DNA of 64,000 nt, from assembly GCF_011395035.1 (NCBI RefSeq), contig NZ_CP024768.1, positions 986,854 to 1,050,853 of the forward strand, given 5' to 3'. This stretch comes from Pantoea cypripedii (GTDB taxonomy: Bacteria; Pseudomonadota; Gammaproteobacteria; Enterobacterales; Enterobacteriaceae). This document shows positions 27,147 through 35,568 of the stretch, one piece after another (positions within the stretch are counted from its first letter, which is position 1; each line of letters starts with the position of its first letter). Below the pieces are notes generated by a model, which saw only the letters and a program-made list of their open reading frames with translations, was not told the origin of the DNA and did no database searches. The translations under genes were made by a program, and so were the position numbers.

Positions 27147-27419
27147 GTGAATAAGTCACAGTTGATCGACAAAATTGCTGCGGATGCGGATATTTCTAAA
27201 GCGGCAGCGGGACGTGTATTAGATGCATTCATGGGCTCCGTTTCTGATGCGCTGAAAGGCGGTGATGAAGTGGCACTGGTTGGTTTCGGTACTTTCTCTG
27301 TTCGTGAGCGCGCTGCTCGCACCGGCCGTAACCCGCAAACCGGTAAAGAAATCACCATTCCGGCTGGTAAAGTGCCGGGCTTCCGTGCTGGTAAGGCACT
27401 GAAAGACGCCGTCAATTAA
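27147..27419 (+). CDS. hupB: Nucleoid protein HU subunit beta
   Basis: Small dimeric DNA-bending protein that helps compact the nucleoid. I take the GTG at 27147, giving 90 residues beginning MNKSQLIDKIAA, the same length and start codon as in E. coli: AGAGGGG then lies 9-10 bases upstream, while the ATG three codons earlier is right on top of it. Core motif GFGTFSVRERAARTGRNPQTG is the DNA-binding arm. Monocistronic, with terminator. Confidence 0.96.
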   Translation: MNKSQLIDKIAADADISKAAAGRVLDAFMGSVSDALKGGDEVALVGFGTFSVRERAARTGRNPQTGKEITIPAGKVPGFRAGKALKDAVN

Positions 27420-27494
27420 TGACTGTTGTCACATCCGTTGAAGCATTTTCTTCGATGGATTGAGGACGCAAAAGCCGTTCTCATGTAACATACG

Positions 27495-27522
27495 GGCACA
27501 TCATTTTTGATGTGCCTTTTTT
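27495..27522 (+). terminator. Terminator after hupB
   Basis: Stem GGCACATCA / TGATGTGCC with a TTTT loop, followed by six T residues, about 75 bp after the hupB stop. Confidence 0.9.
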
Positions 27523-27656
27523 ATTCTGATGCGCAGCAAAAAGCCTTTGGCTCTTGTCTCCGCAGGGTTGCCAGCTGCCAGCCTGAACTGCAGCTGCACG
27601 ATGATGACATCGTGTCAGAGCTTTACATTCACACTACAGCGGAGTGTTGTCATACC

Positions 27657-29525
27657 ATGATGGACAATTTACGTGCGGCGGGAAATCACGTCGTGCTCAA
27701 AATCATTCTGGGATTGATTATCCTGTCCTTTGTACTGACCGGGGTGGGCAACTACCTGATTGGTGGTAACAGTGATTATGCTGCCAAAGTGAACGGCCAC
27801 GAAATCAGCCGGGCAGAGCTGGAGCAGGCTTATAACAATGAGCGTAATCGCCAGCAACAGATGCTGGGTGATCAATTCTCGCAGCTGGCCAGCAACGAAG
27901 GCTATATGCAGCAGATGCGTCAGCAGGCGCTTTCTCAGTTGATCGATCAGGCTCTGCTGGATCAGTACATCAAAGATTTACACATTGGTATCAGCGATGA
28001 CCAGGTCAAGCAGGCGATTTTCAGCCAGCAGGCTTTCCAGACCAATGGTAAGTTCGACAACGTCAAATATAACGGTCTGATCACCAGCATGGGGTTCACC
28101 GCTGACCAATACGCCGAAGCGTTGCGTAAGCAGCTGGCGACACAGCAGCTGATCAACGCGGTGGCTAACACCGATTTCATGCTGAAAGGCGAAACCAGCA
28201 AACTGGTTGATTTGGTGGCACAGCAGCGTGAAATTCGTCAGGCGACGATTGATGTCAATGCGCTGGCGGCAAAACAAACCGTCACGGACGATGAAATCAG
28301 CCAGTATTATCAGCAGCATCAGAGCAGCTTTATGGCGCCTGAGCAGTTCCGCGTGAGTTACATCAAAATGGATGCTGCCAGCCTGCAGGAAACGGCCAGC
28401 GAAGCAGATATCCAGAGCTGGTTCGATCAGCATAAAGCCGATTATTCTCAGCCGCAGCGTAACCGTTACAGCGTGATTCAGACCAAAACGGAAGCCGATG
28501 CGAATGCCGTGCTGGATGCGCTGAAAAAAGGCGAAGATTTTGCGACGCTGGCGAAGAGTAAATCCATCGACCCGATCTCCGCACGCAAAGGCGGTGACAT
28601 GGGCTGGCTGGAACCGAACACCACTCCGGATGAACTGAAAAACGCCAACCTGACGGAGAAAGGTCAGCTCTCTGGCGTGATCAAGTCATCCGTGGGCTTC
28701 CTGGTTGCGCGCCTGGATGATATCCAGCCGGAGCAGGTGAAACCGCTGGCAGAAGTGCATGCTGCCGTTGCTGACAAAGTGAAGCAGGAAAAAGCGGTGG
28801 ATGCTTTCTATAAAATGCAGCAGAAAGTCAGCGAAGCAGCCAGCAATGATAACGAATCCCTGGCAGGTGCTGCTGAGGCTTCAGGTCTGAAAGTGGTGGA
28901 AACTGACTGGTTCAGCCAGGACAGCTTGCCGCAGGATCTGGATTTCGACGCGGTTAAACAGGCGATTTTCAACGGTGGTCTCGTGGGCCAGAACGGTGCG
29001 CCGGGCAATAACTCGGACATCATCTCTGTAGATGGCGATCGCGCGTTTGTATTGCGTATCAGCGAACATAAACCTGAAGCAGTGAAGCCGCTGGATCAGG
29101 TGAAAGCGCAAATTGCCGATACGCTGAAGCATGATAAGGCCACGCAGCAGGCGAAAGAGCAGGCGAACAAACTGTTGGCCGATCTCAACGCCGGTAAGCA
29201 GGATGTGTTGCAAGCCGCAGGCCTGACGCTCAGCGCCAGCAAATCGGTTGATCGCAATGCGCAGGATCCGGTCGCGCAGTCAGCGTTTAATCTGCCACAG
29301 CCAGCGGATAACAAACCGTCCTGGGGTGTGAGCGAAGATATGCAAGGCAACGTGGTACTGGTGGCGCTGGACAAAGTCAGCGCGGGTAGCATGCCGCAGC
29401 CGCAGATTGACCAGATGGTGAAAGGTGTGACGCAGAATAACGCGCAGATTGCCTTCGAAGCCCTGCTGGAAAACCTGCGTAAAGACGCCAAAATCAAGTA
29501 CGGCGCAGCCGCACAAATGCAGTAA
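27657..29525 (+). CDS. ppiD: Periplasmic chaperone PpiD (SurA/parvulin family)
   Basis: Inner-membrane anchored periplasmic chaperone near the SecYEG translocon that assists outer-membrane and secreted proteins. The ATG ATG at 27657 gives MMDNLRAAGNHVV and 622 residues (E. coli 623); the 50-codon upstream extension is not conserved. One membrane helix at about 16-35 (IILGLIILSFVLTGVGNYLI), SurA-like N-domain, a parvulin domain at about 265-355 (RNRYSVIQTKTEADANAVL, GGDMGWLEPN), and a long C-terminal helical region. Confidence 0.96.
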   Translation: MMDNLRAAGNHVVLKIILGLIILSFVLTGVGNYLIGGNSDYAAKVNGHEISRAELEQAYNNERNRQQQMLGDQFSQLASNEGYMQQMRQQALSQLIDQALLDQYIKDLHIGISDDQVKQAIFSQQAFQTNGKFDNVKYNGLITSMGFTADQYAEALRKQLATQQLINAVANTDFMLKGETSKLVDLVAQQREIRQATIDVNALAAKQTVTDDEISQYYQQHQSSFMAPEQFRVSYIKMDAASLQETASEADIQSWFDQHKADYSQPQRNRYSVIQTKTEADANAVLDALKKGEDFATLAKSKSIDPISARKGGDMGWLEPNTTPDELKNANLTEKGQLSGVIKSSVGFLVARLDDIQPEQVKPLAEVHAAVADKVKQEKAVDAFYKMQQKVSEAASNDNESLAGAAEASGLKVVETDWFSQDSLPQDLDFDAVKQAIFNGGLVGQNGAPGNNSDIISVDGDRAFVLRISEHKPEAVKPLDQVKAQIADTLKHDKATQQAKEQANKLLADLNAGKQDVLQAAGLTLSASKSVDRNAQDPVAQSAFNLPQPADNKPSWGVSEDMQGNVVLVALDKVSAGSMPQPQIDQMVKGVTQNNAQIAFEALLENLRKDAKIKYGAAAQMQ

Positions 29526-29560
29526 GCCTCGCAAAAAAATCAGAACCGCTGAAACAACCA

Positions 29561-29583
29561 AAGGCCGCTTATGCGGCCTTTTC
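29561..29583 (+). terminator. Terminator after ppiD
   Basis: Stem AAGGCCGC / GCGGCCTT with loop TTAT, followed by TTCC; 35 bp after the ppiD stop. Confidence 0.8.
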
Positions 29584-29664
29584 CATTTCTGATTTTCCGC
29601 TTTTGAGCCTTTATCCACGCTGTGACACTCTGCATCTGCTGTTAAACACAAGGAGAGACACAGC

Positions 29665-29988
29665 ATGGTCAAACACACTTTTCAGGTTTTATTCTTCTCG
29701 CTGGCCCTGGCCGGCACGGTCGCTACCTCCAGCCTGGCTGCGGCGGAAAGCCCCAGTGAAACTCAGGCCACACAGGTTTCGTCACCGGCAGAAGGGCAGA
29801 TCAGCATCAATGAAGCAACGGCTGAGGAACTCGCCGCCGCCATGAATGGCATCGGTCTGAAGAAAGCCCAGTCCATCGTCAGCTATCGGGAGCAGTACGG
29901 CCCGTTTACCACGATTGATCAATTAAAGGAGGTGCCAGGCATTGGCAGTGCGTTGGTTGAACGTAATAGCGCCCGGCTGAAATTGTGA
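29665..29988 (+). CDS. ybaV: ComEA-like helix-hairpin-helix protein (YbaV)
   Basis: Secreted or periplasmic small protein of unknown physiological role. The 107 residues begin with a signal peptide (MVKHTFQVLFFSLALAGTVA, cleavage after the following SSLAAA) and continue with a Ser/Gln-rich linker, then a tandem helix-hairpin-helix ComEA domain (INEATAEELAAAMNGIG and LKEVPGIGSALVERN). The fold suggests DNA binding in the periplasm, as for competence ComEA, but this is not shown for the E. coli homologue. Same place as in E. coli, between ppiD and fadM. Confidence 0.9.
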   Translation: MVKHTFQVLFFSLALAGTVATSSLAAAESPSETQATQVSSPAEGQISINEATAEELAAAMNGIGLKKAQSIVSYREQYGPFTTIDQLKEVPGIGSALVERNSARLKL

Positions 29989-30090
29989 GAAAGCTCGCGA
30001 CTCATGAAGGATGAAGCAGACCTGCATCTACGCTGTGCTATGCTCAACAGGTCCAACCAGTTGGCATTCTCAGCCTAATCAGGAGCAACA

Positions 30091-30489
30091 ATGCAGACCA
30101 CAATCAAAGTGCGCGGCTACCATCTTGATGTCTATCAGCATGTTAACAACGCGCGTTACCTGGAATTTCTGGAGGAAGCGCGCTGGCAGTGGCTGGAAGA
30201 TGTTGATGCGTTCAACTGGCTGGTACAGCAGAAACTCGCCTTTGTGGTGGTAAATATCAACATTAATTATCGCCGCCCGGCGGTGCTGGGCGACGTACTC
30301 ACCATTGAGAGTGAAATTGCTCAATTGAATGGCAAGAGTGGCGTCATTTCGCAACGCGTGTTGCTCGCCAGTGATGGTACGCCGGTGGCTGATGCGGCAT
30401 TAACTTTTGTGTGCATTGATTTGCGCACGCAAAAAGCCGTGCCGCTGGAAGGGGAACTTCGCGAACGTCTGGCAGCACTGATGGTTTAA
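30091..30489 (+). CDS. fadM: Long-chain acyl-CoA thioesterase FadM
   Basis: Hot-dog fold thioesterase that hydrolyses long-chain and oxidised acyl-CoA; in E. coli part of the FadR regulon and auxiliary to beta-oxidation. The 132 residues equal E. coli. The 4HBT signature is HLDVYQHVNNARYLEFLEEA near residues 12-31, containing the catalytic aspartate. Start has AGGAGC upstream. Followed by a hairpin and the convergent queC. Confidence 0.94.
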   Translation: MQTTIKVRGYHLDVYQHVNNARYLEFLEEARWQWLEDVDAFNWLVQQKLAFVVVNININYRRPAVLGDVLTIESEIAQLNGKSGVISQRVLLASDGTPVADAALTFVCIDLRTQKAVPLEGELRERLAALMV

Positions 30490-30497
30490 CTGACAGA

Positions 30498-30526
30498 GCT
30501 GGCGTCAGCGACGCCAGCCTATTTTG
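30498..30526 (+). terminator. Hairpin terminator after fadM
   Basis: 9-bp stem GCTGGCGTC / GACGCCAGC with loop AGC, followed by CTATTTT, between convergent fadM and queC. Confidence 0.6.
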
Positions 30527-30532
30527 GAGGGA

Positions 30533-31228
30533 TCAGGCCAGAGCACTTTTCTGTTTCATCTGCGCCATAATCGCCGCCGCATTCGCCTGGTAATCCGCCA
30601 GACCACGCGCACGTAAATGGCAGGCGGCACATTCGCCACACCCATCGCCTTTTACGCCGTTATAGCAGGTTAGCGTTTCGGCACGTACCAGCGGCAGTTG
30701 CTGCCAGTAGTCGGCCAGCGCCCAGGTTTCGGCTTTGTTCAGCCACATCAGCGGCGTTTCGAAACGAATATTGCGCGCCATTCCCAGGCTGACGGCATTA
30801 TTCAGGGCCTTAACAAACTCATCACGGCAGTCAGGATAGCCGGAGAAGTCAGTTTCGCACACGCCGGTGATCACCGCTTCGGCTTCAACCTGATAGGCAT
30901 AAATTGAGGCCAGCGTTAAAAACAGGATGTTACGGCCTGGAACAAAGGTGCTTGGTAAACCACTGGCTTCAGGATCATAAGCCGGGACCGGGATGTTATC
31001 GCGCGTCAGGCTGCTGACGGCTAATTCGTTCAGCAACGTCACATCCAGCACTTTGTGCGCCCGTGCACCGAGCTTTTGCGCCAGTTCGGATGCCACCTCA
31101 ATTTCTTCGCGATGGCGCTGACCATAATCAAAGGTGACGCAATGCACTTCATCATATTGTTGCAACGCCTGAATCAGGCAGGTGGTGGAGTCTTGTCCGC
31201 CACTGAAAACTACAACGGCTCTTTTCAT
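30533..31228 (-). CDS. queC: 7-cyano-7-deazaguanine synthase
   Basis: Makes preQ0 from carboxydeazaguanine, ammonia and ATP for queuosine tRNA modification. The 231 residues equal E. coli. The PP-loop is FSGGQDSTT at residues 8-16, and a zinc site is visible as CYNGVKGDGCGECAACHLR near the C-terminus. Preceded on the same strand by ybaE and convergent with fadM. Confidence 0.97.
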   Translation of the reverse strand: MKRAVVVFSGGQDSTTCLIQALQQYDEVHCVTFDYGQRHREEIEVASELAQKLGARAHKVLDVTLLNELAVSSLTRDNIPVPAYDPEASGLPSTFVPGRNILFLTLASIYAYQVEAEAVITGVCETDFSGYPDCRDEFVKALNNAVSLGMARNIRFETPLMWLNKAETWALADYWQQLPLVRAETLTCYNGVKGDGCGECAACHLRARGLADYQANAAAIMAQMKQKSALA

Positions 31229-31254
31229 CTTTTCTTCCGTATAAAACCGAGCCG

Positions 31255-32982
31255 CTATGGTAATGGCTCAGGTGTGTGATGAACAGTATCGACTGCGGCT
31301 GGCGGTGGTATCCAGGCGCGTGTGAAGTCGAACCAGCCCAGGCTGTTAAGTTGAATGCCTTCCACGCCGGGTGGGGCAGAAATCTGGTAGCGATAATTAA
31401 ATAACGGCAGCAGATAACCGGCGCGCATCAGTTGCTCAAACAGCTGGTGGCTAAGAATAGCACGCTGTTGTGGATTCTGTTGTTGTGCGATCTCGCGCAA
31501 ATGTTGACGTAAATCGATCTCACTTTGCGCTCCCCTGAGCGGTTGCCATAGCGGGTCGTTCTCCAGCCAGCTGATAAGGGTAAACAGCGGCGCATCGCCA
31601 ATCAGACGATCCCCCATGACCACGTCTGCCCCGGCCAGCTCGCGTTCATCGCGCCAGCTTTTCACATCATGGAAAATGCAGGTCAGCTGGCAGCCATATC
31701 TTGCCAGCAAGGGTTTTAGCGCCTCAGCCATCACATGAAGTTCAACCGGCAGGTGATAATGCAAAGTCAGTGTGGCAGGCAGCGTCACACTTTCTTCGGC
31801 GGGTGGGGGAACAGGCCAACCGGGCAGCAGCTCCTGGCTTGGCGTGATGAGCCCCTCATCCAGCGGCAGCTGCTGGATCATGCCGCTACGCTGAATCAGG
31901 GAAATCAGCGTTTTGGCTTGTGCAGAGCTGAGCCGGGACGAGATGCGTGGTGCCAGGTAGCAGAATCCCAGGCTGATGCTGCGATCGACCGGACGCAGAG
32001 CATCCAGCTCGTCAGGATCGCCAATGGCGATTTGCACCGGATGGCGACAGCTGGTGCCAAGAGTACGATCAAACAATTGCGGGGTGATCCAGTATTCAAC
32101 GGCCTGGATCAACGGCCGTTGCAGATGCCAGCGCGCGTGGCTTTCCAGTCGCACCAGTTCGTCGGTGAAATGCGCCAGCTTCCAGGCACCGCTGCCGATG
32201 TCCTCCAGTTCCGGGTGTGGCAACAGGCAAAACTGGTGAGCCAGGCGTTGCGGTAGCCAGTAGTCACTGTGGCGCAGGCGGATGCGCAGTGCCAGCGGGT
32301 GGGGAGCGGTGATGCTTTCAACCGAAGCCAGCAGCCGTAATCCTGGTGCGCTTCGCAGAATCTTGTGGAGCTGCGTGACCAATTGCGTGGCATACAGCGG
32401 TTCATCGTTATGCCAGCTGAGCTGCGGTCTTAGCCAGAAAAACCAGTCGCAGCCGCTTTCATCATGTTGCCAGTGATGGGCTAAGTCGCCCTCAACATCA
32501 TTGTCCCTGAAGCGCGTCAGCCCGGAAAAGATCTGACGGGCGAGGTGTTGCTCGGCACGGCCAGTCAGATGCAGCGGAAGCAAGGCTTCGAGGGAGCGAT
32601 AGTAAGGAATACGTAGCACGGGTGCCTGATTCAGCCACTGCCCTCCCATTAATGGACGCAGCATATTCAGCAAATGGTCCGGTTGCACATCCAGCACCTG
32701 CAATGCCTGCGCGGCTTCGCCTGCTGCGAGCTGCTGCTGCAACAGTTGCTGACGCAGCTGATCCGGCGTGGTGAGAAAGGCCAGCGTTCCCTGTTTACCG
32801 CGTCCTGCTGTTCCCTGCCAGCTCAGCCAACCGGCCTGCTGCCATTGCCCTAACAGGGTGCGGATGTGGCGTTCACTGCAAAAACAGTGCTGCGCCATCG
32901 TCGCGACACTCAGATGTTGCGTTTCACCCTGGCTAAGTTGCCAGAGTCGCTGAAATTGATTGACCCGATTAAGCTGGCGCAT
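31255..32982 (-). CDS. ybaE: SgrR-family transcriptional regulator YbaE
   Basis: Two-domain protein of unknown target. The ATG at 32982 (MRQLNRVNQFQRLWQLSQG) gives 575 residues (E. coli YbaE 566); the extra 49 codons upstream overlap the cof promoter region and are not conserved. The N-terminal SgrR-like winged helix covers about 1-110 (CFCSERHIRTLLGQWQQAGW) and the rest resembles oligopeptide-type solute-binding proteins (MGGQWLNQAPVLRIPYYR), suggesting the regulator binds a small ligand. Divergent from cof. Confidence 0.9.
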   Translation of the reverse strand: MRQLNRVNQFQRLWQLSQGETQHLSVATMAQHCFCSERHIRTLLGQWQQAGWLSWQGTAGRGKQGTLAFLTTPDQLRQQLLQQQLAAGEAAQALQVLDVQPDHLLNMLRPLMGGQWLNQAPVLRIPYYRSLEALLPLHLTGRAEQHLARQIFSGLTRFRDNDVEGDLAHHWQHDESGCDWFFWLRPQLSWHNDEPLYATQLVTQLHKILRSAPGLRLLASVESITAPHPLALRIRLRHSDYWLPQRLAHQFCLLPHPELEDIGSGAWKLAHFTDELVRLESHARWHLQRPLIQAVEYWITPQLFDRTLGTSCRHPVQIAIGDPDELDALRPVDRSISLGFCYLAPRISSRLSSAQAKTLISLIQRSGMIQQLPLDEGLITPSQELLPGWPVPPPAEESVTLPATLTLHYHLPVELHVMAEALKPLLARYGCQLTCIFHDVKSWRDERELAGADVVMGDRLIGDAPLFTLISWLENDPLWQPLRGAQSEIDLRQHLREIAQQQNPQQRAILSHQLFEQLMRAGYLLPLFNYRYQISAPPGVEGIQLNSLGWFDFTRAWIPPPAAVDTVHHTPEPLP

Positions 32983-33075
32983 CTCTAAACCCGGAACAGT
33001 TTTATAAAAGTATTCACTATTAGTTCCGTAATTACCAGGCGATAGTAAAGACCTCAAACCGACAGGAGAATTCGC

Positions 33076-33900
33076 ATGGTCCGCCTCGCGGCATTTGATA
33101 TGGATGGCACGCTGTTGCTGCCAACGCATCGTTTAGGCAAAGAAACGCTCGCCAGTCTGCACGCCTTACACCATCGTGACGTCACGCTAACCTTTGCCAC
33201 CGGACGTCATTTGCTGGATATGCAACCGGTCGTGAAGGAGCTGATTACGCTGCCTGCATGGCTGATTACCGGGAATGGCACGCGTGTTCACGATCTGGAT
33301 GGCAACCTGTTATTTGGCTGCGATTTGCCGCCATCTATCGCCGAAGAGGTGCTTCATCGTCACTGGCAAACCCCCGCGTCTGTCCATGTATTTAATGATG
33401 AAGGCTGGTTTACCGACAAACCGCTGCCCTTTGTGCGTGAAGCGCATGTGATGAGCGGTTTCCAGTATCAGCTGCGTGACCTGAAGCGCATGTCGGCACA
33501 TGAAGTCACCAAGATTTGCTTTATTGCCCCCCATGAAACGCTGCGTTCGCTGGAAATCGAACTGCGAGAAGCGCTGGGAGAACGTGCAAACATTTGTTTT
33601 TCTGCCTGGGATTGTCTGGAAGTGCTACCGCTGGCTTGTCACAAGGGAGCCGCACTGGCGTGGCTGTGTCAGCACCTTTCACTTTCGTTAGCGGATTGTA
33701 TGGCGTTTGGTGATGCCATGAACGATCGCGAAATGCTGGAGCAGGTAGGTAACGGCTTCATTATGGGCAACGCCATGCATCAATTGAAAGCGGTGTTGCC
33801 CCATTTGCCGGTTATTGGCCATTGCGAGACACAGGCGGTGTCTCACTATTTAAATCACTGGATGACCACACCACACCTCGATTATTCCCCCGAATGCTGA
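33076..33900 (+). CDS. cof: HMP-PP phosphatase (Cof, HAD family)
   Basis: HAD hydrolase that in E. coli hydrolyses the thiamine precursor HMP-pyrophosphate and some sugar phosphates. The 274 residues (E. coli 272) show HAD motif I DMDGTLL at 8-14, motif II FATGR, and motif IV FGDAMNDREML; a C2B cap lies between. AGGAG precedes the start. Divergent from ybaE, convergent with the cysteine desulfhydrase gene. Confidence 0.94.
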   Translation: MVRLAAFDMDGTLLLPTHRLGKETLASLHALHHRDVTLTFATGRHLLDMQPVVKELITLPAWLITGNGTRVHDLDGNLLFGCDLPPSIAEEVLHRHWQTPASVHVFNDEGWFTDKPLPFVREAHVMSGFQYQLRDLKRMSAHEVTKICFIAPHETLRSLEIELREALGERANICFSAWDCLEVLPLACHKGAALAWLCQHLSLSLADCMAFGDAMNDREMLEQVGNGFIMGNAMHQLKAVLPHLPVIGHCETQAVSHYLNHWMTTPHLDYSPEC

Positions 33901-33911
33901 GGATTGCAGTG

Positions 33912-33938
33912 AACCGGACAGGATGTCCGGTTTTTTAT
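33912..33938 (+). terminator. Terminator between cof and the convergent PLP enzyme gene
   Basis: 9-bp stem AACCGGACA / TGTCCGGTT with loop GGA, followed by TTTTAT; the T tract contains the stop codon of the opposite-strand gene. Confidence 0.85.
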
Positions 33939-34969
33939 TGCAGTTCACGCTGCCACGGCGTGATGTCACCAATGTGCTCAGCCACCCATTGCGCATCGTA
34001 ATAGGTATCCGGATAACGCTCACCACTGTCGCATAAAATTGTCACCAGCGATCCCTGCTCACCCTGTTCGCGCATACGTTTTGCCACCTGCATCATGCCC
34101 CAGAAGTTAGTGCCGGTGGAGGCTCCGGGACGCCGACCCAAAATCTGCTCCAGTTTCAGCATCGCTGCAATGGTTGCCGCATCCGGCACCTTTATCATTT
34201 CATCAATGACATCAGGCATGAACGAAGGCTCAACGCGTGGGCGGCCAATGCCTTCAACCCTGCTGCCGCGATCGCTGCGCAGCTGGTGATCACGGCTATG
34301 CCAGTAATCAAAAAATACGGAATGCTGTGGATCGACCACCAGCAGACGGGTGTCAAAACCCTGATAGCGAATATAGCGCCCCAGGGTGGCGGAAGTTCCG
34401 CCGGTGCCAGCGCTCATGATCAAAGTATGCGGCACCGGGAAAGGTTCATGCGCCATCTGGCGGAAAATGCTTTCGGCGATATTGTTATTGCCACGCCAGT
34501 CCGTGGCGCGTTCGGCATAGGTGAACTGATCCATAAAATGACCGTTCAGTTCACGCGCCAGACGTTCTGATTCGCTGTAAAGCTGGCAGGGATCGCTGAC
34601 GAAGTGACATTCGCCACCATAAAAGCGGATCTGCTCAATTTTACGTTTGGCGGTGCTGGCGGGCATTACTGCGATAAACGGCAGTCCCAGCAGACGGGCA
34701 AAGTAGGCTTCTGACACCGCCGTACTGCCGGAAGATGCTTCAATGATTGGCGTCCCCTGGCGGATCCAGCCATTTGCCAGACCATACAGAAATAACGACC
34801 GTGCCAGACGGTGCTTCAGGCTGCCGCTGGGATGCGTGCTTTCATCTTTCAGATAGAAACGAATGCCGGGGAAATCATCCAGCGTAAAGCGAATCAGGTG
34901 GGTATCGGCAGAACGCTGAAAATCAGCGTTAATTTCATTAATAGCGTGACGAATCCAGGGCGTTTGCAT
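33935..34969 (-). CDS. ccdA: PLP-dependent cysteine desulfhydrase of the cysteine synthase fold (CcdA-like)
   Basis: Fold-type II PLP enzyme of the cysteine synthase/cystathionine beta-synthase superfamily. The ATG at 34969 (MQTPWIRHAINEINADFQ) gives 344 residues; a frame extension of 109 codons runs through the promoter and the divergent regulator gene and is spurious. The PLP lysine is in HPSGSLKHRLA, the substrate loop in EASSGSTAVSEAYF, and the phosphate loop in SAGTGGTSATLGRY. Placed divergent from a DecR-type regulator. I recall this pair from Pantoea ananatis as ccdA/ccdR, a cysteine-inducible desulfhydrase that removes excess cysteine. E. coli lacks the enzyme gene here. Name confidence is moderate; family is certain. 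Confidence 0.78.
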   Translation of the reverse strand: MQTPWIRHAINEINADFQRSADTHLIRFTLDDFPGIRFYLKDESTHPSGSLKHRLARSLFLYGLANGWIRQGTPIIEASSGSTAVSEAYFARLLGLPFIAVMPASTAKRKIEQIRFYGGECHFVSDPCQLYSESERLARELNGHFMDQFTYAERATDWRGNNNIAESIFRQMAHEPFPVPHTLIMSAGTGGTSATLGRYIRYQGFDTRLLVVDPQHSVFFDYWHSRDHQLRSDRGSRVEGIGRPRVEPSFMPDVIDEMIKVPDAATIAAMLKLEQILGRRPGASTGTNFWGMMQVAKRMREQGEQGSLVTILCDSGERYPDTYYDAQWVAEHIGDITPWQRELQ

Positions 34970-35041
34970 GCTGTGTTTCCACAAAATTGAATGGCCACAG
35001 TTTAAGGCACTGGCAGGAAAAAGAGGTTGCTTTAATCCGGG

Positions 35042-35072
35042 TATAATGGCTCGATGAGAGAAAAATTTTCTC
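35042..35072 (+). promoter_or_regulatory. Promoter and operator-like dyad of the DecR/CcdR gene
   Basis: A perfect TATAAT (35042-35047) is followed 10 bp later by the perfect 15-bp dyad GAGAAAAATTTTCTC (35058-35072), which covers the expected transcription start of the regulator gene and ends 12 bp before its ATG. Lrp-family regulators bind such AT-centred palindromes; autorepression plus control of the divergent enzyme gene is the likely role. Confidence 0.6.
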
Positions 35073-35084
35073 CCGGAGAGGCAA

Positions 35085-35552
35085 ATGCTAGATAAAACTG
35101 ACCGTAAACTGCTGGCATTATTGCAGCAGGATTGCACTCTGTCGCTACAGGCGCTGGCGGATGCGGTCAATCTCACCACTACGCCGTGCTGGAAACGCCT
35201 GAAAAAGCTGGAAGATGATGGCATTATTCGTGCGCGCGTGGCGTTGCTGGACGGGGAAAAAATTGGCCTGGCGTTGACGGCGTTTATGTTTGTCAAAACG
35301 CAGCAACACAGCAGTGACTGGTATCAGCAGTTCGTCAGCGTCGTCCAGCAGATGCCAGAAGTGATGGCATTTTACCGTATGGCCGGGGAATACGACTATT
35401 TGCTGCGTATTCAGGTGGCGGATATGAAAAGTTATGATGGTTTTTATAAGCGTCTGGTGAATGGCGTACCGGGCCTGATTGATGTGACATCCAGCTTCGC
35501 CATGGAAGAGATTAAATACACAACCGCATTGCCGGTGGCCCCGAACGGGTAA
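35085..35552 (+). CDS. decR: Lrp/AsnC-family cysteine-responsive regulator (DecR/CcdR)
   Basis: Leucine-responsive-regulator family protein; the E. coli orthologue DecR (YbaO) activates cysteine detoxification genes. It is 155 residues (E. coli 152). The N-terminal helix-turn-helix is at about 20-40 (LSLQALADAVNLTTTPCWKRLKKL region), followed by the RAM ligand-binding domain (AFMFVKTQQHSSDWYQQF, GEYDYLLRIQVADM). Its divergent neighbour is the PLP enzyme it probably controls; mdlA follows 16 bp downstream. Confidence 0.93.
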   Translation: MLDKTDRKLLALLQQDCTLSLQALADAVNLTTTPCWKRLKKLEDDGIIRARVALLDGEKIGLALTAFMFVKTQQHSSDWYQQFVSVVQQMPEVMAFYRMAGEYDYLLRIQVADMKSYDGFYKRLVNGVPGLIDVTSSFAMEEIKYTTALPVAPNG

Positions 35553-35568
35553 AGAAAGAGACAGTCTT

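Noticed and set aside
27507..27656. 50-codon N-terminal extension of PpiD
   Set aside because: It overlaps the hupB terminator and would place the anchor helix away from the N-terminus; the MMDNLRAAG start fits the family.
34970..35296. 109-codon N-terminal extension of the PLP enzyme
   Set aside because: It would run through the promoter and into the divergent regulator gene; the family N-terminus aligns at the ATG at 34969.
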